DNA of 5,133 bases, taken from an uncultured Coprococcus sp. Its GTDB lineage: Bacteria > Bacillota > Clostridia > Lachnospirales > Lachnospiraceae. Location of the stretch: contig USSH01000198.1 of the NCBI GenBank assembly GCA_900557435.1, forward strand, positions 1-5,133, given 5' to 3'. The notes beneath the pieces are model-generated. The model was not told the origin of the DNA. It did no database searches and worked only from the letters and a program-made list of their open reading frames with translations. The translations under genes were made by a program, and so were the position numbers. The stretch's first letter is position 1. Every line of letters begins with the position of its first letter. Positions 1 to 4,828 of the stretch are shown piece after piece.

Positions 1-2
1 AG

Positions 3-983
3 ATGGTTGTCATCATGCAGTTTACAGACAATCCTTTCACCAATGCTACAACATATATAACTGAAGCTATGGCTTTTGTGATAGCTATTTTGCTGTACAA
101 ATTTGGACACATGGATAAGCTGTACGAAACCCTCGTCATAAAAAACCAGGTTTCCAGAAATATAATACTCTCTGTATTTGCCCTCATGGTCTCCATGGTT
201 TTATACCAGCGTATATCACCAAAAGATTTCATGAATGTGTTTATGACTTTCCTGTTTATAGTTATTCTTATACTCATTCTGTACACTGGAATGTACAAAA
301 ACTACATGAGTCTCATGGAGTCTCAAAAACAGCTGCAGTCTTATGAACAGTATCTTCCTATTATAGAGGAGCTTATCGATCAGGTTAGAATGAGACAGCA
401 CGATTACAACAACGAACTTCAGGCAATAAGTATGCTGCCGATCAGCTGCACTGATTATGAATCACTCTCTGCCGCTCTGGCAAAGGAACTTGATGCTTCA
501 TGTAGCGATCACGTTATAAAGAATTCCTACCTTCTGAGGATCAACATGAAACTGATAGCAGGTTTCCTGTTCAGCAAGACCAATCTCGCTCTGGAACGAA
601 ATATAGACCTGAATGTAAATGTCAAGAATTCAACTCTCACATCAAAGGCTGCTGAGTTCGAACTCCTGGATACGATGAGTATTCTGGTAGACAATGCATT
701 TGATGCCACCGAGGACGGAGGACATATAGAGATAGTGATCGACTCAGATGGAACGAAGACATCCATTGAGACTATCAATGCAGGGCCTACACTCACCGCC
801 ACCATGCGGAAAGTTTTTTTCACCAAAGGCTACTCCACAAAGCCACCGAAGGATGACAAATATTCAAGAGGAATAGGTCTTTATAAGTTAAAACAGCTCA
901 CAAAAAAATATGACGGTGAAATCCTTCTCGACAATCAGACAGTAGACGGACAGACTTATATTCATTTTCTGGTCAGACTATAA
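3..983 (+). CDS. AgrC-like GHKL sensor histidine kinase, N-terminus missing
   Basis: C-terminal 326 residues of a membrane sensor kinase. The frame is open at the left edge, and the family is usually about 400-450 residues with 5-7 membrane helices, so the first ATG here is probably internal. About three hydrophobic helices are visible (residues ~20-34, 53-69, 78-97), then a linker (~100-128) that may be helical. The phospho-acceptor box is RQHDYNNEL with His133. A GHKL ATPase domain follows: N-box LVDNAFDAT with Asn231, a segment FFTKGYSTK at 272-280, and G-box SRGIGLYKLKQL (288-299). Kinases of this class usually sense peptides and phosphorylate a LytTR-type response regulator, often encoded next door; any partner here would lie upstream of the window. 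The gene is the last of its transcript, because an intrinsic terminator follows 21 bases after the stop. The family call is firm; the ligand and partner are unknown. Confidence 0.9.
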   Translation: MVVIMQFTDNPFTNATTYITEAMAFVIAILLYKFGHMDKLYETLVIKNQVSRNIILSVFALMVSMVLYQRISPKDFMNVFMTFLFIVILILILYTGMYKNYMSLMESQKQLQSYEQYLPIIEELIDQVRMRQHDYNNELQAISMLPISCTDYESLSAALAKELDASCSDHVIKNSYLLRINMKLIAGFLFSKTNLALERNIDLNVNVKNSTLTSKAAEFELLDTMSILVDNAFDATEDGGHIEIVIDSDGTKTSIETINAGPTLTATMRKVFFTKGYSTKPPKDDKYSRGIGLYKLKQLTKKYDGEILLDNQTVDGQTYIHFLVRL

Positions 984-1004
984 ATATCACTTTTATGACC
1001 TTTT

Positions 1005-1041
1005 AAGACAGCTATGGGTTGATCCCACAGCTGTCTTTTTT
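1005..1041 (+). terminator. Rho-independent terminator of the kinase transcript
   Basis: A 14-position stem (1005-1018 with 1024-1037) closes a five-base loop and has a single A/C mismatch. The core arm is AGACAGCT paired with AGCTGTCT. The 3' arm runs into an uninterrupted T tract ending at 1041. It begins 21 bases after the kinase stop codon and insulates the kinase from the por operon. Confidence 0.92.
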
Positions 1042-1209
1042 GTTGGTAATGATCTCTTTCATATATACACATGCAGTATTTTTATCATTTTATTCCCTAT
1101 TGTTTAAGATTTTATGTTGTGTAACCCACCGTCATCTAACATTTTCAGGTATATCCCCCGTTATTCGTTAATTTTTTCTGTATTCCTCCATATAACCTTA
1201 ATTTTATTC
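1042..1209. other. AT-rich intergenic stretch without a recognised gene
   Basis: Between the kinase terminator and the por promoter I see no open frame with a convincing ribosome binding site on either strand, no tRNA-like fold and no strong hairpin. A 12-codon frame on the minus strand (1104-1142) has only a poorly placed G-rich stretch upstream and is not accepted as a gene. Upstream regulatory sites for the por promoter could lie here, but none can be named with confidence. Confidence 0.6.
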
Positions 1210-1237
1210 TTTACTTATTGTTTATAAATGGTATAAT
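1210..1237 (+). promoter_or_regulatory. Probable sigma-A promoter of the por operon, extended -10
   Basis: A perfect -10 box TATAAT lies at 1232-1237, preceded by TG one base earlier (TGGTATAAT, an extended -10). A -35-like TTTACT at 1210-1215 matches TTGACA at four of six positions, with a 16-base spacer. Transcription would start near 1243-1245, giving a leader of about 70 bases before the porG start. It is the only strong promoter seen between the upstream terminator and porG, so it probably drives all four por genes. Confidence 0.75.
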
Positions 1238-1267
1238 CAAAAGGATTATTTTTTCCTAATAAATGGA

Positions 1268-1284
1268 ATTAAATAGAATTTAAT
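1268..1284. repeat. Small dyad in the por leader
   Basis: ATTAAAT and ATTTAAT form perfect 7-base inverted arms around AGA. The dyad lies between the inferred transcription start and the ribosome binding site of porG. It could be an operator for a dimeric repressor or a weak leader hairpin. In such AT-rich DNA chance is also a fair explanation. Confidence 0.4.
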
Positions 1285-1298
1285 GAGAAATTTTTGAC

Positions 1299-1303
1299 AG
1301 GAG
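1299..1303 (+). promoter_or_regulatory. Ribosome binding site that fixes the porG start
   Basis: AGGAG lies 8 bases before a GTG codon at 1312. The longer in-frame TTG start at 1294 would overlap this site, and the GTG at 1306 is only 2 bases away from it. The sequence therefore favours GTG 1312. Confidence 0.8.
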
Positions 1304-1311
1304 ATGTGAAA

Positions 1312-1887
1312 GTGAAAGATACTATCGAAATCAGATGGCACGGACGTGGTGGTCAGGGTGCCAAGACTGCTGCCCTGCTGCTCGCAGATGTGGCATTCAA
1401 AACAGGTAAATATGTTCAGGGATTTCCTGAGTATGGTCCAGAGAGAATGGGCGCACCTATCACTGCTTACAACAGGATCAGCAGTGAACCTATCAGAGTA
1501 CATTCCAACATTTACGAGCCACAGTATGTGGTTGTTGTTGACGAGTCACTGATAGAGCCTGTACACGTAACTGCAGGTCTCAAAGAAGACGGTGCCATCA
1601 TTATAAATACACCTAAGACTCCAGACGAGGTTCGTCCACTGCTCAAGGGTTACAAGGGTAGGGTATACACACTTGATGCCAAGGAGATCTCCATGAAGAC
1701 TCTCGGCAAGAATTTCCCTAACTCTCCTATGCTTGCAGCCATCGTTGCTGTCAGCGGGATCATGGAGGAGGGACCTTTCCTCGAAGATATGAGACAGTCA
1801 TATCAGCACAAATTTGCCAAGAAACCAGAGGTTATCGAGGGCAACATGGAAGCATTAAAGCTCGCCTTCAGGGAGGTAATGAAGTAA
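1312..1887 (+). CDS. porG: 2-oxoacid (pyruvate):ferredoxin oxidoreductase, gamma subunit
   Basis: Gamma (catalytic domain III) subunit of a four-subunit 2-oxoacid:ferredoxin oxidoreductase, a cytoplasmic enzyme that oxidatively decarboxylates a 2-oxoacid to acyl-CoA and reduces ferredoxin. With the GTG start the protein has 191 residues, normal for the POR gamma family. The N-terminal beta strand leads into the signature RWHGRGGQGAKTAA (residues 8-21), followed by the conserved FPEYGPERMGAP (38-49) that marks the pyruvate/2-ketoisovalerate family. The last part, around NFPNSPMLAA (134-143), is also typical. It is the first gene of the operon, and its TAA shares one base with the ATG of porD, so translation is probably coupled. 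Family and role are clear. Pyruvate is the likely substrate, but the gamma chain alone does not settle it. Confidence 0.93.
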   Translation: MKDTIEIRWHGRGGQGAKTAALLLADVAFKTGKYVQGFPEYGPERMGAPITAYNRISSEPIRVHSNIYEPQYVVVVDESLIEPVHVTAGLKEDGAIIINTPKTPDEVRPLLKGYKGRVYTLDAKEISMKTLGKNFPNSPMLAAIVAVSGIMEEGPFLEDMRQSYQHKFAKKPEVIEGNMEALKLAFREVMK

Positions 1888-2189
1888 TGAGAACAGATAT
1901 AAGCAAGATACATGACAATAGCAAATGGACAGAGCTCACACCTGGAAACCACGTATACGGCGGTGGTACTTCCAAAGCCTTTAACACAGGTGAGTGGAGA
2001 ACTTCAACCCCTGTCCTTGACGAGAGCAAATGCGTACACTGTCTTCTGTGCGCACCTGTCTGCCCGGATTCATGCATTCCGGTCGTATCAGGCAAGCGTC
2101 TCGCATTTGACCTGGATCACTGCAAGGGCTGCGGTATATGCGCATACCAGTGCAAATTCGGAGCTATAACTATGAAGGAGGGCAAATAA
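1887..2189 (+). CDS. porD: 2-oxoacid (pyruvate):ferredoxin oxidoreductase, delta (ferredoxin-like) subunit
   Basis: Small 100-residue electron-transfer subunit. It has two classical [4Fe-4S] motifs: Cys49-Cys52-Cys55-Cys59 followed by Pro60, and Cys79-Cys82-Cys85-Cys89. These would pass electrons from the thiamine active site of the alpha/beta chains to soluble ferredoxin. A ninth cysteine (Cys63) sits just after the first motif. The N-terminal ~42 residues, with a Gly-rich YGGGTS stretch (24-29), form the extension typical of POR delta subunits rather than of free ferredoxins. GGAGG at 1872-1876, inside the end of porG, lies 10 bases before the ATG, and the genes overlap by one base. The stop is followed immediately by the porA start. 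Confidence 0.93.
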   Translation: MRTDISKIHDNSKWTELTPGNHVYGGGTSKAFNTGEWRTSTPVLDESKCVHCLLCAPVCPDSCIPVVSGKRLAFDLDHCKGCGICAYQCKFGAITMKEGK

Positions 2190-3371
2190 ATGGCTATAAG
2201 AGAACGTCTTTCAGGAAATGAGGCTGTGGCACATGCTATAAAGCAGATCGATCCGGATGTTATGCCTGCATTCCCTATAACACCTTCAACTGAGATACCT
2301 CAGTTTGTTTCAACATTTATCTCCAACGGTGAGATCGATACAGAATTTATCCCGGTAGAGAGTGAGCACAGTGCCATGAGTGCAGCGATCGGCGCAGAGG
2401 CTGCCGGCTGCCGTACACTCACAGCCACATCATCATGCGGTATGGCTCTCATGTGGGAGGAGCTCTACGTGGCGGCGTCCAATCGTCTTCCACTTGCCCT
2501 CGCACTTGTAAATAGAGCACTCTCCGGTCCTATCAACATCAACTGCGACCACTCAGACAGTATGGGTGCACGTGATACAGGCTGGCTGCAGATATACGCA
2601 GAGAACAACCAGGAGGCATATGACAACTTCGTTCAGGCATACAGAATATCTGAGCACAAGGATGTCAGACTTCCTATCATGATATGTCAGGATGGTTTCA
2701 TCACAAGCCATGCCGTTGAGAACATCACCCTCATCGAGGATGATCTCGTAAAGAAGTTTGTAGGTGAGTACAACCCTGAGCAGTATCTGTTAAATCCTGA
2801 GATGCCTATGGCTGTCGGTCCTTATGCCACATCTCCTTATTATATGGAGACTAAGATGGCTCAGAATACTGCCATGAAGAATGCAAAGCAGGTTATTCTG
2901 GATGTTGCAAAGGAATTCGAGGAGATGACAGGCCGTCACTACGGATTCTTTGAGGAATACAGACTTGACGATGCCGACTACGCCATCGTTATGATCGGTT
3001 CTGCTGCCGGAACAACAAAGGAAGCTATAGATGAGCTGAGAAACGAAGGCAAGAAGGTCGGACTTCTCAAGATCAGAGTGTTCAGGCCATTCCCTGGCGA
3101 GGAGATTGCAAAGGCTCTCTCCCACACCAAGGCTGTGGCAATCCTTGACAGATCGGAAGGGTTCAGAGCAGGCGGCGGACCTCTCTCAGCAGAGGTTAAG
3201 GAGCACCTGTATGACATTCAGGCAACCACAAAGGCTGTCAGCTACATCTACGGTCTCGGCGGTCGTGACTACACTGTGGAGAGCGCAAGAGGCGTATTTG
3301 CACAGCTTGAGGACATGATCGAGAACGATGCTGAGATCCCTCAGTATCAGTACATAGGACTTAGACAGTAG
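2190..3371 (+). CDS. porA: 2-oxoacid (pyruvate):ferredoxin oxidoreductase, alpha subunit
   Basis: Alpha chain of 393 residues, full length for the family. The N-terminal pyrimidine-binding domain (about 1-235) has the substrate motif FPITPSTEIP (28-37), where Thr31 corresponds to the carboxylate-binding Thr of known pyruvate:ferredoxin oxidoreductases. VESEHSAM (56-63) carries Glu59, the expected thiamine-activating glutamate. NRALSGPININ (108-118) carries Arg109, the expected second carboxylate ligand, and is followed by DTGWLQIYAENNQE (129-142). The second domain (about 262-390) holds FRPFPGEE (298-305), AVAILDRSEGF (315-325) and GLGGRDYT (355-362). The NRALSGPIN segment resembles pyruvate-type rather than isovalerate-type alpha chains as I recall them, which is why I favour por over vor. 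The ATG abuts the porD stop, with AAGGAGG (2175-2181) 8 bases upstream. Confidence 0.93.
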   Translation: MAIRERLSGNEAVAHAIKQIDPDVMPAFPITPSTEIPQFVSTFISNGEIDTEFIPVESEHSAMSAAIGAEAAGCRTLTATSSCGMALMWEELYVAASNRLPLALALVNRALSGPININCDHSDSMGARDTGWLQIYAENNQEAYDNFVQAYRISEHKDVRLPIMICQDGFITSHAVENITLIEDDLVKKFVGEYNPEQYLLNPEMPMAVGPYATSPYYMETKMAQNTAMKNAKQVILDVAKEFEEMTGRHYGFFEEYRLDDADYAIVMIGSAAGTTKEAIDELRNEGKKVGLLKIRVFRPFPGEEIAKALSHTKAVAILDRSEGFRAGGGPLSAEVKEHLYDIQATTKAVSYIYGLGGRDYTVESARGVFAQLEDMIENDAEIPQYQYIGLRQ

Positions 3372-3375
3372 GAGG
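3370..3375 (+). promoter_or_regulatory. Ribosome binding site of porB, overlapping the porA stop
   Basis: AGGAGG overlaps the TAG stop codon of porA. It is 9 bases from the ATG at 3385 that opens the beta-subunit frame. A nearer ATG at 3380 is only 4 bases away and opens a nine-codon frame, so 3385 is the functional start. Confidence 0.85.
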
Positions 3376-3384
3376 TAAGATGAA

Positions 3385-4320
3385 ATGGCATATAATTTTA
3401 AAGAAGTAATGAACAAGCCTGAGCGTCTTGCTCCAGGTCATAGAATGTGTGCAGGCTGCGGTGGTACTATCACCGTCAGAACTGTACTTCGCGCCCTTCA
3501 CGAGGGTGACAAGGCGGTCATCGGAAACGCCACAGGATGTCTTGAGGTTTCCACCTTTATGTATCCTTACACAGCATACGAGGACAGCTACATACACAAT
3601 GCATTTGAGAACGCAGGCGCTACCCTCTCCGGTGTTGAGACAGCGTACAACGTTCTGAAGAAAAAAGGCAAGATAGATGACACATACAAATTCATCACAT
3701 TTGGCGGTGATGGCGGAACTTATGACATCGGACTTCAGTCACTGTCAGGTGCCATGGAGCGTGGACATGACATGGTATATGTGTGCTATGACAACGGAGC
3801 ATACATGAACACCGGTATCCAGCGTTCATCAGCTACTCCTATGTATGCTGACACCACAACCACACCGGTAGGCTCACAGTCAAATGGTAAGATGCAGAAC
3901 AGAAAGGATCTCGCACAGGTCATGGCTGCCCACGACATCCCATATGTTGGACAGTCTACTCTTCTCGGTAACATGCGTGATCTCTACGAGAAGGCTGAGA
4001 AGGCTATCTACACACCTGGCGCAGCTTTCCTCAACGTCATGTCTCCATGTCCTAGAGGATGGAGATACCCTACAGAGAAGATCATGGACATCTGCAAGCT
4101 GGCAGTCGAGACATGCTACTGGCCTCTGTTCGAGGTTATCGAGGGCAAATGGATCCTCTCCTACGCTCCTAAGAAGAAGCTTCCTATCGAGGACTTCCTG
4201 AGAACACAGGGCAGATTCAAGCACCTGTTCAAGCCTGAGAACGAGCACCTCCTCGTTCAGTATCAGCAGGAGGTTGACCGTCGTTGGGAGGATCTGCTGT
4301 ATAGATGTTCTAAGAATTAG
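3385..4320 (+). CDS. porB: 2-oxoacid (pyruvate):ferredoxin oxidoreductase, beta (thiamine diphosphate) subunit
   Basis: Beta chain of 311 residues, the usual length, which binds thiamine diphosphate and a proximal [4Fe-4S] cluster. Cluster cysteines are Cys22 and Cys25 (HRMCAGCGG), Cys52 (NATGCLEV) and Cys222 (SPCPRGW), the four expected positions. The thiamine-diphosphate/Mg motif starts at GGDGGTYDIG (107-116) and ends at YDNGAYMNTG (135-144), with Asp109 and Asn137 as likely metal ligands. The C-terminal region (about 230-311) is the usual beta-chain extension. It is the last gene of the operon, 13 bases after porA. The final codons form one arm of a 16-base perfect inverted repeat, and a large palindrome follows directly. 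Substrate: pyruvate most likely, with branched-chain 2-oxoacids not excluded. Confidence 0.93.
   Translation: MAYNFKEVMNKPERLAPGHRMCAGCGGTITVRTVLRALHEGDKAVIGNATGCLEVSTFMYPYTAYEDSYIHNAFENAGATLSGVETAYNVLKKKGKIDDTYKFITFGGDGGTYDIGLQSLSGAMERGHDMVYVCYDNGAYMNTGIQRSSATPMYADTTTTPVGSQSNGKMQNRKDLAQVMAAHDIPYVGQSTLLGNMRDLYEKAEKAIYTPGAAFLNVMSPCPRGWRYPTEKIMDICKLAVETCYWPLFEVIEGKWILSYAPKKKLPIEDFLRTQGRFKHLFKPENEHLLVQYQQEVDRRWEDLLYRCSKN
4304..4319. repeat. Left arm of a 16-bp perfect inverted repeat, inside the porB end
   Basis: GATGTTCTAAGAATTA covers the last codons of porB and the first two bases of its TAG stop. Its exact reverse complement is at 4603-4618. The two arms enclose the large palindrome. Confidence 0.85.
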
Positions 4321-4321
4321 T

Positions 4322-4520
4322 TAACGAACGGACGAAAATCCGTATATTGCATATGCACAATCACGTTTGATTGCTCTCATTTCGACTAAGGTCACATAAG
4401 CATGGGGCTCCGACCGCGATAAGGGCGGTGCGGATCTCCGCCCCAGCTTGTGACCGTCGAAAATCGGCAATCTGCACTACCGATTGTTGCATATTGCAAT
4501 ATACGGATTTTCTGTCGTTA
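4322..4520. repeat. About 200-bp nested palindrome (MITE-like element or structured RNA)
   Basis: Almost the whole stretch folds on itself. Stems in order from outside: 4322-4326/4516-4520 (5 bp), 4334-4351/4495-4512 (18 bp perfect), 4369-4374/4467-4472 (6 bp), 4380-4386/4456-4462 (7 bp), 4390-4396/4449-4455 (7 bp), 4399-4401/4446-4448 (3 bp), 4403-4408/4440-4445 (6 bp). At the top is a GC-rich hairpin, 4410-4412/4431-4433 and 4413-4417/4425-4429, with a seven-base loop. There is no open frame of note. It begins directly after the porB stop, so as RNA it would form the 3' end structure of the por transcript. It lacks the clean T tract of a simple terminator. The fold fits a miniature inverted-repeat element or a non-coding RNA; I cannot match it to a named family. 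Confidence 0.8.
4482..4513 (+). repeat. 32-bp direct repeat, copy 1 (right arm of the palindrome)
   Basis: Identical over 32 bases to 4652-4683. It contains a perfect 12-base palindrome, ATATTGCAATAT, at 4491-4502. The same sequence occurs inverted, with two single-base deletions, in the left arm around 4334-4362. Confidence 0.92.
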
Positions 4521-4533
4521 TAAATAATTAAAA

Positions 4534-4580
4534 CCCAGTCGACTGCACTACCGATCGCTATATATACCCTGGGGGGCTTT
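4534..4580 (+). terminator. Weak terminator-like hairpin after the palindrome
   Basis: CCCAG (4534-4538) can pair with CTGGG (4569-4573). It is followed by a G run and then CTTTCTTTCTG, a broken T-rich tail. The 30-base loop and short stem make this a poor terminator. It is the only terminator-like candidate I see for the por operon apart from the large palindrome. Confidence 0.3.
4538..4566 (+). repeat. Degenerate partial copy of the palindrome's right arm
   Basis: CTGCACTACCGAT at 4543-4555 is an exact 13-base repeat of 4472-4484. It is preceded by GTCGA, as found upstream in the first copy at 4456-4460, and followed by CGCTATATATA where copy 1 has TGTTGCATATTGCAATATA. It reads as a decayed, internally deleted right arm lying between the two intact 32-bp copies. 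Confidence 0.6.
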
Positions 4581-4602
4581 CTTTCTGTTCTTGAATATAT
4601 TG

Positions 4603-4618
4603 TAATTCTTAGAACATC
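4603..4618. repeat. Right arm of the 16-bp perfect inverted repeat
   Basis: TAATTCTTAGAACATC is the exact reverse complement of 4304-4319 in the porB tail. The match stops at both ends of the 16-mer. Confidence 0.85.
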
Positions 4619-4651
4619 AAATCTTATCTTTTAATTTAGTTCTTAACTGCT

Positions 4652-4683
4652 GATTGTTGCATATTGCAATATACGGATTTTCT
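4652..4683 (+). repeat. 32-bp direct repeat, copy 2
   Basis: Identical to 4482-4513, offset by 170 bases, including the 12-base palindrome (4661-4672). It has no nearby left arm of its own. Its 18 bases at 4665-4682 could also pair with 4334-4351, competing with copy 1. The preceding bases ACTGC may be a trace of the CTGCACTACC seen before copy 1. Confidence 0.92.
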
Positions 4684-4690
4684 AGTTGTT

Positions 4691-4718
4691 TTGTATTCTT
4701 TACATGCAAGTGTATAAT
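4691..4718 (+). promoter_or_regulatory. Possible promoter pointing into the convergent gene
   Basis: A perfect TATAAT lies at 4713-4718, with a weak -35 candidate TTGTAT (4691-4696, three of six matches, 16-base spacer). A better -35-like TTTACA at 4699-4704 is only 8 bases away, too close to serve. No gene with a ribosome binding site follows on this strand, so any transcript would be antisense to the minus-strand gene. It may be chance. Confidence 0.3.
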
Positions 4719-4756
4719 CACACAATAATGGCATCGCATACTTCATAGCAAGAAAT

Positions 4757-4828
4757 GGTAAATCTCAGTCAATGGCACTATCGTGCTATTTTACACCAAA
4801 GAAAAATATCAGTTAAATGGCACTTCGT
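4757..4828. repeat. Imperfect ~28-bp direct repeat spanning the end of the minus-strand gene
   Basis: 4757-4784 and 4801-4828 align over about 28 bases with a few substitutions and two single-base indels; the best core is CAGT-AATGGCACT-TCGT. The offset is 44 bases. The second copy contains the stop codon and last codons of the minus-strand gene, so the gene's 3' end looks duplicated just beyond itself. Confidence 0.55.
4773..4792 (+). terminator. Short hairpin between the convergent units
   Basis: TGGCAC (4773-4778) pairs with GTGCTA (4783-4788), including one G-T pair, around the loop TATC, followed by TTTT. It is too short to be a confident terminator. On the minus strand it lies about 20 bases beyond the stop of the convergent gene but lacks a T tract there. 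Confidence 0.25.

Noticed and set aside
814..820. T7 homopolymer in the kinase gene as a phase-variation tract
   Set aside because: It encodes conserved residues just before the FFTKGYS segment, the frame is intact, and seven bases is short for a slippage tract.
527..826. Minus-strand 99-codon frame inside the kinase gene
   Set aside because: It overlaps the conserved GHKL coding region, has no ribosome binding site and shows low-complexity composition typical of an antisense shadow.
1104..1142. Minus-strand 12-codon open frame (MLDDGGLHNIKS)
   Set aside because: The only G-rich stretch upstream lies 12 bases away and is not a proper ribosome binding site. The frame is far too short to stand without conservation data.
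1135..1160. CodY-like box (ATTTTCAG core) upstream of the por promoter
   Set aside because: About five of fifteen positions differ from the consensus AATTTTCWGAAAATT, and the second half is not present. Such partial matches are expected by chance in AT-rich DNA.
1216..1242. Rex (NADH-sensing repressor) site around TTGTTTATAAATGG
   Set aside because: Only one half resembles the TTGTGA/TTGTTA arm and the sequence is not a dyad, so there is no support beyond the plausible biology.
4482..4683. CRISPR-like arrangement of 32-bp repeats
   Set aside because: Only two exact copies exist, the gap between them is 138 bases rather than 30-40, and the intervening DNA contains a degraded copy of the same arm. 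There are no cas genes in the window.
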